Assembly: GCF_036226405.1 (NCBI RefSeq)
Contig: NZ_CP108464.1
Location: 2,790,001-2,854,000 of the forward strand
DNA: 64,000 nucleotides
Direction: 5' to 3'
DNA from: Streptomyces sp. NBC_01260
GTDB taxonomy: Bacteria; Actinomycetota; Actinomycetes; Streptomycetales; Streptomycetaceae
The notes under the pieces are model-generated. The model was given only the letters and a program-made list of their open reading frames with translations, ran no database searches and was not told the DNA's origin. A program made the position numbers and the translations under genes. Shown piece by piece: positions 55,743-64,000 of the stretch; the first letter of the stretch is position 1, and each line of letters opens with the position of its first letter.

Positions 55743-58354
55743 GACACCCCAAGGTATTCCAGTGCCGCGGCCGGTGTCTTCATCTTGCCGGAGCCGATGG
55801 CCGCATCTCGTTCGGCACGGCTCTTACCACGCCATGCCTGGTCCATCTCTCGCAACTGCCGCGCCGACAGATCCTGACCGGCGACCCTGGCCCCTACGCC
55901 CTCGTCTGCCATTTTCGAGGCGGGGGAACCCTCCACCCTCGGCGGTTCAGCCCCTGCCCGCTTCTGCGCGGCACTCATTTTCTTGGGCTGGAAGTCGAGG
56001 AATATCTTCTCCCATCCGTTCTGCGAGTCGATCTCATAGCGAGCCGCCCGCGCAGGAGCCCCTGGCGGTCGCTCACGCTGCCACCTGCCCAGCCGTTCGA
56101 TCTGCTGGTGAATCTCGAACTTGGTGGTGCCCCCGCCCGTGTTCTTCACTTCGACGAGGTGGTCCCTGCCGTCCCTCCCGCGGTACGCCACGTCGGCATC
56201 AGGGATACCCGAGACATCGAGCACATCTCCCTGCCCCAGGTCGACCTTCGCTCTCCCGCCCTCCGTACCGATCGATGCGTAGACCTTGGTGCCTTCGGCA
56301 GCCTCGCTCTCGGCAGCCCGTCGCACGGCCTTCACCTCTGCCAGCTTCTCGGCGAGCTCGGTCCCCTGCTTCGAGTCCAGAGTCTTCCCGGTCAAGGATC
56401 CCCGGCTCTTGCCGTCGATGTTCTTCTGCCGCAGCATGGTGGTGACTTCCTCAATCGCGTCCGCAGCGTCCTTCTTGCTGATTCCGTTCTTCCCGGAGTC
56501 GGGCGAGTCCTCGGCACGCTTGAGCAGGCGCTCCAGCGCTTGGGGGTCGAACTGCTTGGCTCCGTCCTGCTTGGCACGCTTCATCGCCTCACGCAGAACG
56601 TCCGCGCGGGCGTCCAGTGCCTTCTGCTGCGCCTCCCTCGACGCCTTGACGTCGTCGTCGTCCGGACCGCAGCTACTGGTACCCGCACGGAGAGCGCCGG
56701 CCAAGGAGGGGCTGCCGTGGTACACGGCCGATGTCGTGGCACCGGCACCGGCGCCGACGCGGCTGAAGTCCGCGAAGGGCACCCGGGTCTGCGGCATCGC
56801 GATGTTCTTGCAGGCCTTCTTCTGGCCCTTGCGGGCCTTGTCCGCAGCCTCGTCGGCGGCCTTCTGAGCCTTGTCGGCATACTTGGCCGCTGCGTCGAGA
56901 TCGCCCTTCTCGGCGGCCTTCTTCGCCTTGTCCGCCGCCTCTGCGGCGCGCCCTACCGGCGTGTTCGGGAAGTGCAGCTTCTTCGTCTTGCCGAGCTTGG
57001 TGAACTTCTTGAAGGTCTTGGGGGAAAAGATGCCCACGAGCCCCAGGATCGTGTTTCCGCTCGCCGCGCCGTAGTTGCCCTTCTTCCAGTTCTCCTTGTC
57101 GACGAACATGTCGATGGCGAAGTCCTTGGTAAAGCTCAGCCCCTTCTTGGCGCCGTCCCAGGTGGCACCGAGCTTGTCCCCCCTCTTCCACTTGTCGGAG
57201 ACGCTGCCGCCCTTTTTCTTCCACCAGTCCTGGCTGTAGGTCTTCAGACCGTTCCAGCTGTCCGTGGCAACCTTCTTGGGGTTGGTGATCACCGCATACG
57301 TGTCATTGACGAGTCCGGTGAACGGGGCGACGACGAACCCACGGGTGTGGTCCCACCAACTGCGGTCATGCCGCTCGCCAGGGATCAATGGTTCGTCAGG
57401 GTCGTCCTTGAAGTCGTCGTTGTCGACCTCACGCTCCAACGGGCCGGGCGCGACGGGGTGAGTGTCGCCGTCCCCGCTCACGATGACTACATCGCTCGTG
57501 TCACCCGCACCGCCTGTACCGCCAGTACCGCCCGCGCCACTCGTGCCCGCGTCGCCCGTTTCGCCGCCGGAGCCGGTCCCGCCGCCCGGGCCCGTCCCGC
57601 CGCCCGCGTCGCCGGTCTTCGACGGATCACCCGCTCCCGCGTCCCCGCCGCCCTCACCGCAGTCGCCGCCCCCGCCGATCCGGCACACCTGGGCACTGAT
57701 CTTCCCCGTCAGCTCCTGGCCGATCCCCGTCGCCACGAGCCCCCCGATGATCGCCGCGACGACCAGGACCAGGCCCAGGTACTCCAAGGCCGTCTGGCCC
57801 CGGTCACGCCGCCAGAGAATCATCCGCTCGACACGGAAAGTCCTCGGCGCCTCTCGTTCCCCGACCGGCAGCGCGAACCAGTCGCGCACCTCCGGCCGGC
57901 GCAGCAGCACCAGCACCACGATCGGAATGAAGGCCTGGGTGAATCCGCGATAGTCCAGGTGCAGGAGGGACACGAACGACAGCCACACCAGCCAGCACTG
58001 GACAGCAACCAGCCCGCGGGCCACCCACACCCCGCCCCGCGCCGCACCTCGGGCCAGTACCACCCCGACCACGCTCGGCAGCGCGTCGTACAACAGCACC
58101 CCGAGAAGCTCACCGTTGACGTAGGACACCATCGACAGCACGGTCACTACGTAGAGCGAGGTCAGCCCGACCTGGAACCACTGCAGTGTCTGTATCCATA
58201 GCAATGAACGCGGCAACGGAACGCGCCCGGCTATCCATGGACCGGCAGCACCACCACCCTCGCCGCAACCGGACTGAGCTGCGATTTTCGATCCGGATCC
58301 TGCATTCACCGCGCGTTCGACGGACTCCGCCCAACCCCCACCCGCACCATTCAT
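55739..58354 (-). CDS. Polymorphic toxin 3: membrane bundle-pseudopilin-nuclease protein
   Basis: 871 residues. N-terminal membrane bundle (about 50-165, four or five helices). A pseudopilin site G186-QTALE191-YLGLVLVVAA follows, as in toxins 1 and 2, then a Cys pair (QVCRIGGGGDCG). A Gly/Ser/Thr-rich linker (about 235-300) and a long helical, Lys/Ala-rich section (about 320-690) come next. The C-terminal nuclease-like part has PD719 in IPDADVAYRGRDG and E735-V-K737, the PD-(D/E)XK arrangement. No HINT domain, so release must differ from toxins 1 and 2. Stop overlaps the next start. Confidence 0.8.
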   Translation of the reverse strand: MNGAGGGWAESVERAVNAGSGSKIAAQSGCGEGGGAAGPWIAGRVPLPRSLLWIQTLQWFQVGLTSLYVVTVLSMVSYVNGELLGVLLYDALPSVVGVVLARGAARGGVWVARGLVAVQCWLVWLSFVSLLHLDYRGFTQAFIPIVVLVLLRRPEVRDWFALPVGEREAPRTFRVERMILWRRDRGQTALEYLGLVLVVAAIIGGLVATGIGQELTGKISAQVCRIGGGGDCGEGGGDAGAGDPSKTGDAGGGTGPGGGTGSGGETGDAGTSGAGGTGGTGGAGDTSDVVIVSGDGDTHPVAPGPLEREVDNDDFKDDPDEPLIPGERHDRSWWDHTRGFVVAPFTGLVNDTYAVITNPKKVATDSWNGLKTYSQDWWKKKGGSVSDKWKRGDKLGATWDGAKKGLSFTKDFAIDMFVDKENWKKGNYGAASGNTILGLVGIFSPKTFKKFTKLGKTKKLHFPNTPVGRAAEAADKAKKAAEKGDLDAAAKYADKAQKAADEAADKARKGQKKACKNIAMPQTRVPFADFSRVGAGAGATTSAVYHGSPSLAGALRAGTSSCGPDDDDVKASREAQQKALDARADVLREAMKRAKQDGAKQFDPQALERLLKRAEDSPDSGKNGISKKDAADAIEEVTTMLRQKNIDGKSRGSLTGKTLDSKQGTELAEKLAEVKAVRRAAESEAAEGTKVYASIGTEGGRAKVDLGQGDVLDVSGIPDADVAYRGRDGRDHLVEVKNTGGGTTKFEIHQQIERLGRWQRERPPGAPARAARYEIDSQNGWEKIFLDFQPKKMSAAQKRAGAEPPRVEGSPASKMADEGVGARVAGQDLSARQLREMDQAWRGKSRAERDAAIGSGKMKTPAAALEYLGVS

Positions 58355-58617
58355 GTTCGTACACTAGTGCAAATTACTGAGGATCGCCGGGGATCTTCGG
58401 CCCCAACACCGCTGCAGAATAGGCCAGTTCACACCACAGACCCCCTCGAGTGCCGCAGCGCCTCCCCGTCTCCGTCTCCTCATACTTGGGCCCGACTTTG
58501 GGGCCAACGGCCCAGGTCACCCGGGGCCGCCCGCCATACGCTCGTGCCGCGCCCAGCGGTCGGGGCGTGCCAGGCACGGGCCGTGCGAGTGAACGTCGGA
58601 GAGGGAGAGGGAGAACC
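58355..58617. promoter_or_regulatory. Divergent control region between toxin 3 and 58618 gene
   Basis: 263 bp shared by two divergent starts. Contains GGGCCCAAG on the minus strand at 58485-58493, the first 9 bases of the element before toxins 1 and 2, and further GGCCC-rich half-sites near 58500-58530. Confidence 0.45.
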
Positions 58618-59208
58618 GTGAGCGGTGACAGCGGCTGGGGAAGCGGAAGCACGGGCCACATACCCCCCGGGCACGGACGCGGCAGACCCGGTGACAGCGG
58701 CTCGCTCTTCCCGCTGGCCCGCAGCTGGGCCGTCGGCGCCCTCGTCCACCTCATCGCCGGGTATCTGATCTCGCGCGGGCTCGTCGAACGACTGGACACC
58801 GACGGGCGGCTCGACGTGTTCACCTGGCGCCTGGCACTGCTGTACGTGCCCGCCGTCATCACCACCGCACTGACGGTGCTCGCCGCCGCCCGCGTCCTGC
58901 CCGGCGAACGGCGCTCGTCCCGTCTGCTGTACCCGCTCGCCTCACTCGCCGTTCCGCTGGTCGCGCTCGGCTACGGATACGCCGTTCCGTGGGCGGTCAC
59001 GGGGGTCGAGGGCGTGCTGATGCCGGTCGTCACCCTGGTGACCGGCTCGGCGGTGGGCCTGGCCGTCGACCGGCTGATGGAGGACGACGGTACGCAGTCC
59101 GCCGCGCCCGGCTCGTACAACTGGCGCGACGGCGGCGCCACCGCCACGGACTACCTCGGGGTGATCCTGCTCGTCGTGACCACGGTCGGCGTCGGCGGCA
59201 GCATCTGA
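58618..59208 (+). CDS. Membrane protein ending in a pseudopilin-like helix
   Basis: 196 residues from GTG, with GGGAGA just upstream. A Gly/Ser/Pro N-terminus, then four membrane helices (about 35-55, 70-92, 103-123, 128-150), and a C-terminal GGATATD178-YLGVILLVVTTVG that ends the protein. The G173-ATAT-D178 motif copies the G-x4-E site of the toxins with Asp at +5. Its layout looks like toxin 3 cut after the pseudopilin helix. It may be a scaffold or cleavage partner of the toxins. Confidence 0.75.
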   Translation: MSGDSGWGSGSTGHIPPGHGRGRPGDSGSLFPLARSWAVGALVHLIAGYLISRGLVERLDTDGRLDVFTWRLALLYVPAVITTALTVLAAARVLPGERRSSRLLYPLASLAVPLVALGYGYAVPWAVTGVEGVLMPVVTLVTGSAVGLAVDRLMEDDGTQSAAPGSYNWRDGGATATDYLGVILLVVTTVGVGGSI

Positions 59209-59287
59209 ACCGGATCGGGTGCGCGGCCGGCGAGCTGCCGCTACTCCCCGATACCGCTGTCCCCTACTGCTGATACCCGCATTACCT

Positions 59288-59881
59288 CTACCTGCTGGGG
59301 ACTTCACTGCCGTACACGACCCAGGGCGATTGTTCGAACGAACTCACGCCGGACAACTGGGGCTGCATGGAGGCGACTTCGGCCCGGACCGCCAGCGTGT
59401 CCGGCCAGCAGTCGAAGTACACCACTCCCTTCACTATGAAGCCTCTCCAGTCGGTCGCCGCCGACGCGCCCTCCCGGTCGACCACGAAGCCGATACAGAG
59501 CACCGAGGCCCTGCCTATCGCCTCCCGTATCGCGCGGACGACCGTCTCCCGCTCGTCGCCGCTCAGCGCGCCGAGGGCGAACTGCAGCGCGACCGTCCCG
59601 TCGTCCGTACGCCGGACCCGGGTGGGGATCTCGGCTCCGCTGCTCACCCAGAGCAGGAAGTCGACCTGGTCCAGCCGTTGCAGGCCGGCCAGGAGCACCA
59701 GCTGGTCCCTGGTCACCCACGACTGGGTGCCCGGCTGTTCCGCACCCGGGCTGACGAGCGTGATGCGCCGAGTCACCGGGTGCGCGGGACGTACGCCCGC
59801 CGCCTCCAGGTCCCCGAGCAGCGACTCGGCATCGGGGCGACTCCAGCCCACGTGGTACGAGTAGAAGAATCCGTCACTCAT
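59288..59881 (-). CDS. Hypothetical protein of the toxin locus
   Basis: 197 residues from ATG 59881. MSDGFFYSYHVGWSRPDAES, then VTRRITLVSPGAEQPGTQSW and DWRGFIVKGVVYFDCWPDTL. Mixed alpha-beta, no signal peptide or membrane helix. I do not recognise the family. Convergent with the 58618 gene with 79 nt between stops, and may belong to the cluster as immunity, chaperone or regulator. Confidence 0.7.
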   Translation of the reverse strand: MSDGFFYSYHVGWSRPDAESLLGDLEAAGVRPAHPVTRRITLVSPGAEQPGTQSWVTRDQLVLLAGLQRLDQVDFLLWVSSGAEIPTRVRRTDDGTVALQFALGALSGDERETVVRAIREAIGRASVLCIGFVVDREGASAATDWRGFIVKGVVYFDCWPDTLAVRAEVASMQPQLSGVSSFEQSPWVVYGSEVPSR

Positions 59882-60245
59882 GACACCGCACCCCATAAAA
59901 GTGTGGGCACCGCTTCACCCGGACACGCCGGCTGAGAGGTGACCGCCCTGCAGATCAGGTAGAGCGTGTAGATCCCTGCGCACCGGAGCGCGCCTGATCG
60001 GCCGCCTGGTGAGGCGGCGTCGGACGGCTCGCAGTTGGTCACTCACGAGCGTAATCAGCCCTGCGGCCCGGGGCGTGGGCCCACGGGCCCACGGGTGGAC
60101 CCCAAGCCCGCTCCCCGTCTCCGTGGCACGAGTGAGCGGTGACGGACGTGCGCAGGCCGGCGCCGGGGGCGGCACGGAGGAGGAAGCGGAGCCTCGCGTG
60201 ATAAGCGGTGGACAGGCCGACGGCGAGCCACGAGGGTGTTCCGCG
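59882..60245. other. 364-bp gap upstream of DinB gene
   Basis: Contains GTGGGCCCAC followed by GGGCCCACGGG at 60075-60095, similar to the GGGCCC elements near the toxins, and the upstream region of the 59881 gene. No gene seen. Confidence 0.55.
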
Positions 60246-60749
60246 ATGACACGAACCGATTCGCCTCCCGCCTGGGACGAGCGCACCCAGCTGACCGCTT
60301 TCCTCGACTACACCCGCGCGACCGCGCTGGCCAAGTGCGAGGGGCTCGCGCAGGCGGACGCCCGCAAGGCCCCGCTGCCGGGCTCGCCCCTGATGACGCT
60401 CGCGGGTGTGGTCAACCATCTCCGCTGGGTCGAGTACTACTGGTTCGAGGTCGTGTTCCTCGGCGGGGAGGACGAGGGCCCGTGGACGGACGAGGATCCC
60501 GACCGCGAGATGCGCATCGCCGTCGACATGCCGCTCGCCGACGTGCTGACGGAGTACGAGGAGCAGTGCGCCCGCTACCGGGAGCTCGTCGCCGCCCATG
60601 ACCTGGACACTCCGGCCAAGCTTCCGCGAGTCGACGGCCGCCACCCCGATCTGCGCTGGATCCTGCTGCACCTCATCGAGGAGACCGCCCGGCACAACGG
60701 CCACCTCGACATCATCCGGGAGGTCATCGACGGCACCACGGGCTCCTAG
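60246..60749 (+). CDS. DinB/DUF664-family protein
   Basis: 167 residues. LTAFLDYTRATALAKCEGLA, PLMTLAGVVNHLRWVEYYWF and the C-terminal HLIEETARHNGHLDIIREVI are the DinB four-helix bundle with the metal-binding His residues (H in VNHL and the HNGH pair). DUF664 members include thiol-dependent S-transferases using mycothiol or bacillithiol. The enzyme activity here is unknown. Its stop codon shares a CTAG tetranucleotide with the stop of the next gene on the other strand. Confidence 0.9.
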   Translation: MTRTDSPPAWDERTQLTAFLDYTRATALAKCEGLAQADARKAPLPGSPLMTLAGVVNHLRWVEYYWFEVVFLGGEDEGPWTDEDPDREMRIAVDMPLADVLTEYEEQCARYRELVAAHDLDTPAKLPRVDGRHPDLRWILLHLIEETARHNGHLDIIREVIDGTTGS

Positions 60750-61738
60750 GAACCACCCGGTGAGGCCTCGGACCCCGACTCGATCCCGGACTCGTCCTCG
60801 GCCTCTGGCTCGGTTCCGTCCTGGCCGCCGGTCCGGGTGCCGGTGCCCCGGCACCGCACCCGGTTCAGCTCCACGTTGAACTGGGCGCCCGTCAGCAGCG
60901 CCAGGTTGGTGAACCACACCCAGATCAGGAACACCACCAGCCCCGCCAGCGACCCGTACAACCGGCTGTAGGAGCCGATGTACGTCGCGTACAGCGCGAA
61001 TCCCGCCGAGGCCACCAGCCAGAGCAGCGCCGCCAGTACTCCGCCCGGCAGTGCCCGCCGTGTTCCGCGCGCCGATGCCGGGCCGGTCCGGAAGAGGACC
61101 GTGATCAGGCAGGCGACCAGACAGAGCAGCACGGGCCATTTCAGCACCGCCCACACCGCGTCCCCCAGATGTGCCAGGCCCATCCGGTGCCCGAGCCAGC
61201 GGGCCAGCGGACCGGAGAGCACGAGGGCGAACGCGCTGGTCATCAGGAGCAGCAGCAGCCCGATCGCCGTCACCACGATGATGTGTGCCTTGCGCAGGGC
61301 GGGCCGGGTGTCCCGTATCCCGTGCATCGCGTGCAGCGCCCGCCGGAACACGGCCAGATAGCTGGACGCGGACCAGACCGCGCTGACGGTCCCGGTCGCG
61401 ACCAGCAGCCAGACCGCGGTCCGCTGCTGGGTGGCCGCCTCCAGGGGCTGGCGCAGCGCGGCGCCGGACTCCGCGGGCGCGAAGGCGGTGATGTCGGCGA
61501 TGAGCGCGCCCGTGGCCCGGGGATTGGCCAGCCCGATGACGGACACCGTCACCAGGAGCGCCGGGAGCAGCGCGAGGATGGCGTAGTACGTCAGGGCCGC
61601 CGCCCAGTCCGAGAGGTCGTCGTTCCACAGGGAGACGGGCGTCCGCCGCAGCGCGACGGACCAGCGCCGCGCGGGCCCGGGATGCCCGGCTGCCCGGGGC
61701 CGTGCCCCGGTGGCGGTGTCGCTGATCTTGCTGAACAC
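60746..61738 (-). CDS. YihY/BrkB-family membrane protein
   Basis: 330 residues from GTG 61738 (GGAGAC upstream); an ATG 11 codons earlier exists. WNDDLSDWAAALTYYAILALLP, about six membrane helices, and LYGSLAGLVVFLIWVWFTNL are YihY/BrkB features. The first 40 residues and last 45 are polar, the latter Glu/Gly-rich. Once thought to be RNase BN, the family is now of unknown membrane function. Convergent with DinB, stops overlapping by 3 nt. Confidence 0.9.
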   Translation of the reverse strand: MFSKISDTATGARPRAAGHPGPARRWSVALRRTPVSLWNDDLSDWAAALTYYAILALLPALLVTVSVIGLANPRATGALIADITAFAPAESGAALRQPLEAATQQRTAVWLLVATGTVSAVWSASSYLAVFRRALHAMHGIRDTRPALRKAHIIVVTAIGLLLLLMTSAFALVLSGPLARWLGHRMGLAHLGDAVWAVLKWPVLLCLVACLITVLFRTGPASARGTRRALPGGVLAALLWLVASAGFALYATYIGSYSRLYGSLAGLVVFLIWVWFTNLALLTGAQFNVELNRVRCRGTGTRTGGQDGTEPEAEDESGIESGSEASPGGS

Positions 61739-62158
61739 GGATGAGTCTCCGGGGACGTAGGAGGTGGGCAAGCGAGGCCGGGCGCCTCCCGCTGCGTGGA
61801 CGCAGGGGGACGCGGGAGACGCCCTGTGCTGCCTATCCTCTTCTGCTCGGGTTTGCCGCCGGTACTCCGGTACATCCCGCCGGTTCGTCGAGCCCTATGT
61901 GCCGGCAGCGCATCCAGGCCTGCGCGGGTGGTGCCCAGCACCGGTTCCAGGCCCGGCAGCTGCCAGGACTGCTCCGCGACGGTGCCGGTTCCGAGCGGGC
62001 GGAAGGTCCAGCACCATGGGACGAGGCCCTCCACGACGAAGGCGAACGTCTCGCCGGGCTCAGCCCTCAGTACCTGTGAGCGGCTGGTCCGCTCACGGTC
62101 GCCGCACCGGTCCCTGGACGGGGCCCGGCAACCGCCGGACCCTTGCGCTGACGGACCG
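61739..62158. other. 420-bp gene-free stretch
   Basis: Between BrkB and the SMP-30-like gene. Short frames on both strands lack protein features. I see nothing else apart from the hairpin at its right edge (62146-62164). Confidence 0.55.
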
Positions 62159-62164
62159 TCAGCG
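62146..62164. terminator. 9-bp palindrome overlapping the SMP-30-like stop codon
   Basis: CGCTGACGG and CCGTCAGCG with a single central base. The stop codon lies inside it. Too small a loop for a stable hairpin, so it may work as a protein site instead. Confidence 0.45.
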
Positions 62165-63124
62165 ACCCGTGTGGATACGGGCGGTGAGCAGGTTGGGGTC
62201 TCGCTTGGTGAGGTAGGCGGCCGAGGTCACGTACACGGCGCTGCCGCGCACGGCGACGGCCGTGGGGTTCTGCAGGCCGTCCTGGGCGCTGAGGACGATG
62301 GTGTGGGTACCGTCGGGCTCGACCAGGGCCACCTGGTCGGTCTGGTCGAGGGCGGCGAGAATCCGGTCGCTGCGGCCGATGAAGGCGAAGTCGTCGATTC
62401 CGGAGAGCTGTTCGGCCCTGATCCGGGCAGGGCCCGCCGCGCCGTTCCTCCTCACCGCGTATCGGACCACGGTGCCCTTGTCCAGGTTGGACACCCAGAC
62501 GGCACCGTTGTGCACCTTCAGGCCGTTGGCGCCGAGGAAGCCGGTCGGGGCGAGCTCGGCGCCGTCCGCCCAGACCGTCGCGGTGCCGCCTGCGGCCGGT
62601 ACGCGCCAGATGACGCCACGGACCGAGTCGGTGAGGTAGAGGCGGCCGGAGTCCAGCGCCAGCCCGTTGGGCAGGCCGTCGGCCGGCAGCGCGGCGATCC
62701 GCTCCGGGGCGCCGCCGGGCGTGAGCCGCCAGACGCCGGTGAGGTCGGCGGTGCCCGTGGCGTACAGGAAGTACAGCGTGCCGTGCGCGTCCCTGACCAG
62801 GCCGGTGACCAGGGGGAAGCCGAGCGCCGGCGTGTGCACGCCGTCATCGGCCGGTGCGGGCAGGGTCGCCAGCACCCGCACCTTTCCGTTGCGGGTGACC
62901 TGGGCGATCTGGCGTGCGGCGGAGAAGGACAGATCGATGCTGCCGTTGGGTTCCAGGACGATGTTCTCCGGCATCTGCCCGCCGGGCAGGTCGAAGTGCT
63001 CGGTGATGCGGGTGTGTGACAACGGCGCCGTGGCAGCCGTCGCCGGACCGGCCGGGCCCACGACTGCGAGCGAGGCCGTCGCGATGGCGGCGACCAGCAG
63101 GTTCCTTGCGAACTTCGATGACAC
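62159..63124 (-). CDS. Secreted SMP-30-like beta-propeller protein
   Basis: 321 residues from GTG 63124, with AAGGA 6 nt upstream. Signal peptide about 1-31 (KFARNLLVAAIATASLAVVG, cut after an Ala-Thr-Ala run). Six repeated blade-like units follow: MPENIVLEPNGSIDLSF, GVWRLTPGGAPERIAALP, GLPNGLALDSGRLYLTDS, FLGANGLKVHNGAVWVSN, GIDDFAFIGRSDRILAAL, GLQNPTAVAVRGSAVYVT. This is the SMP-30/gluconolactonase-like propeller fold. The metal-ligand pattern is incomplete by eye, so the enzyme activity is uncertain. Function unknown. Confidence 0.88.
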   Translation of the reverse strand: MSSKFARNLLVAAIATASLAVVGPAGPATAATAPLSHTRITEHFDLPGGQMPENIVLEPNGSIDLSFSAARQIAQVTRNGKVRVLATLPAPADDGVHTPALGFPLVTGLVRDAHGTLYFLYATGTADLTGVWRLTPGGAPERIAALPADGLPNGLALDSGRLYLTDSVRGVIWRVPAAGGTATVWADGAELAPTGFLGANGLKVHNGAVWVSNLDKGTVVRYAVRRNGAAGPARIRAEQLSGIDDFAFIGRSDRILAALDQTDQVALVEPDGTHTIVLSAQDGLQNPTAVAVRGSAVYVTSAAYLTKRDPNLLTARIHTGR

Positions 63125-63331
63125 GTCTCGTCCTTGCGTCGTGGGTGAGGGTGCGGTGCGGTCCTGCCGCGCGGGGACGTTCCCGTCATGTGACGTTCCC
63201 GCCACGCCGTGACGGCCGGGGCTCGCTGAGGCCCCACTGTGTGTCCGGTCGGCGGTGGGCAACCAGCCCCGGCTCTGCCTATCCCCGGCAGGGGCAGGCT
63301 GTGTGCGCCTCGGCACTGGATACTCGGAGCC

Positions 63332-64000
63332 ATGGACGCACACGGACAGCTCGGCGCCTTCCTCCAGGCGCGGCGGGCCCAGTTGCAGCCCCAGGACGTC
63401 GGGCTGCCGACCTACGGGGACCGCCGACGGGTTCCGGGACTGCGACGCGAGGAGCTGGCCCTGCTGGCGGGCGTCAGCTCCTCCTACTACACGCGTCTGG
63501 AGCAGGGGGCCTCGTGTCACGCCTCCGTCGAGGTGCTGGACGCGATCGCCCGGGGCCTGCGCCTGGAGGAGACGGAACGGCTGCACCTGCATGACCTGGC
63601 CACCGCCTGCCGGCACCGGACCACGGCCCGCCGGCCCCCGGCCGAGCGGCTGGCCCCGGCCGTGCGCGAACTGGTGCGGTCCCTGGACGAGGTGCCCGTC
63701 GTGGTGACCGGGCGGCGCAGCGACGTACTGGCCTGGAACAGCGCGGGGCACGCCCTGCTGGCCGGGCATGTGGACCCGACCGGCCCGGACCGCCCGGCGG
63801 ACCGTCCGAACATGGCGCGGCTGGTCTTCCTGGACGCCCACGTCCGTGAGCTCTACGTCGACTGGACGGCGAAGGCCCGAGCCGTGGTCGGCAATCTGCG
63901 ACTGGTCGCGGGGCGGCATCCGCAGGACGCCCGGCTGACGTCGCTCATCGGCGAACTCACGACCCGGAGCCCGGAGTTCGCCGGCATGTGGGCCGACCAC
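63332..64000 (+). CDS. XRE-type regulator with MmyB-like sensor domain (3' end outside window)
   Basis: 223 visible residues. A Cro/C1-type helix-turn-helix spans about 5-80 (LGAFLQARRAQLQPQDVGLP, RRVPGLRREELALLAGVSSS, YYTRLEQG). Then a PAS-like MmyB domain with VVVTGRRSDVLAWNSAGHAL and ARLVFLDAHVRELYVDW. Such proteins respond to fatty acids or small ligands and usually control a neighbouring redox gene. It is divergent from the SMP-30-like gene with 207 nt between starts. The end of the gene is not in the window. Confidence 0.9.
   Translation, partial: MDAHGQLGAFLQARRAQLQPQDVGLPTYGDRRRVPGLRREELALLAGVSSSYYTRLEQGASCHASVEVLDAIARGLRLEETERLHLHDLATACRHRTTARRPPAERLAPAVRELVRSLDEVPVVVTGRRSDVLAWNSAGHALLAGHVDPTGPDRPADRPNMARLVFLDAHVRELYVDWTAKARAVVGNLRLVAGRHPQDARLTSLIGELTTRSPEFAGMWADH

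Noticed and set aside
58355..58617. Gene in the divergent gap
   Set aside because: Short frames only, all Pro/Arg-rich, and the space is needed for two promoters.

Overview
The window is a high-GC actinobacterial chromosome segment and almost certainly Streptomyces. Supporting signs are many GTG/TTG starts, WhiB-like and DUF1707/DUF4245/DUF6542 proteins, a class I plus a class II fumarase, a PIN-PhoH protein and an SLT-domain cell-wall enzyme. From memory, the stretch from ppgK to uppS follows the core gene order of S. coelicolor around SCO5059-SCO5023; this was not checked by a search.

Layout. 1-3.7 kb is a small accessory patch: the end of a TIR-domain gene, a DUF234-type ATPase, a DUF2004-like gene interrupted by an in-frame TGA, and a Phd/YefM-RelE/ParE toxin-antitoxin pair. 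3.7-43.4 kb is mostly housekeeping: ychF, ppgK, ispH, a permease, xseAB, a nitroreductase-fold enzyme, glpX, a WhiB-like regulator, both fumarases, a LuxR regulator divergent from an MFS exporter, an M18 aminopeptidase, a secreted SGNH hydrolase, a FomD/DUF402 protein, a SpoIIE phosphatase, a bifunctional penicillin-binding protein, an SPFH/ribbon-helix-helix pair, a PadR-ABC exporter operon, oxyR divergent from ahpCD, an AI-2E transporter, an SLT protein, PIN-PhoH, uppS and an aldo/keto reductase. Many convergent pairs are separated by strong hairpins.

43.7-59.9 kb is the unusual part. It carries a type IV prepilin peptidase and four genes with a Flp-pilin-like segment (G-x-x-A-x-[E/D]-Y-L-G before a membrane helix). 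Three of these look like polymorphic toxins. Toxins 1 and 2 face each other and share a 782-bp block with only two silent differences, which ends just before the HINT domain; beyond it they carry different C-terminal domains. Toxin 3 has a membrane bundle at the N-terminus and a PD-(D/E)XK-like C-terminus. Each toxin is followed by a gene that starts inside its stop codon (GTGA or TTGA), as expected for immunity genes. There is also an array of related small proteins and a frameshifted remnant of an immunity-like gene. A 16-bp element sits about 27 nt before toxins 1 and 2. The working idea is that these toxins are displayed or released as pseudopilins processed by the nearby prepilin peptidase, and that the inverted repeat keeps the two carrier regions homogeneous or lets the 5.3 kb between them invert.

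60-64 kb holds a DinB-family protein, a BrkB/YihY membrane protein, a secreted SMP-30-like beta-propeller protein and the start of an XRE-type regulator that runs off the window.

All family assignments come from reading the translated sequences; no database search was run.
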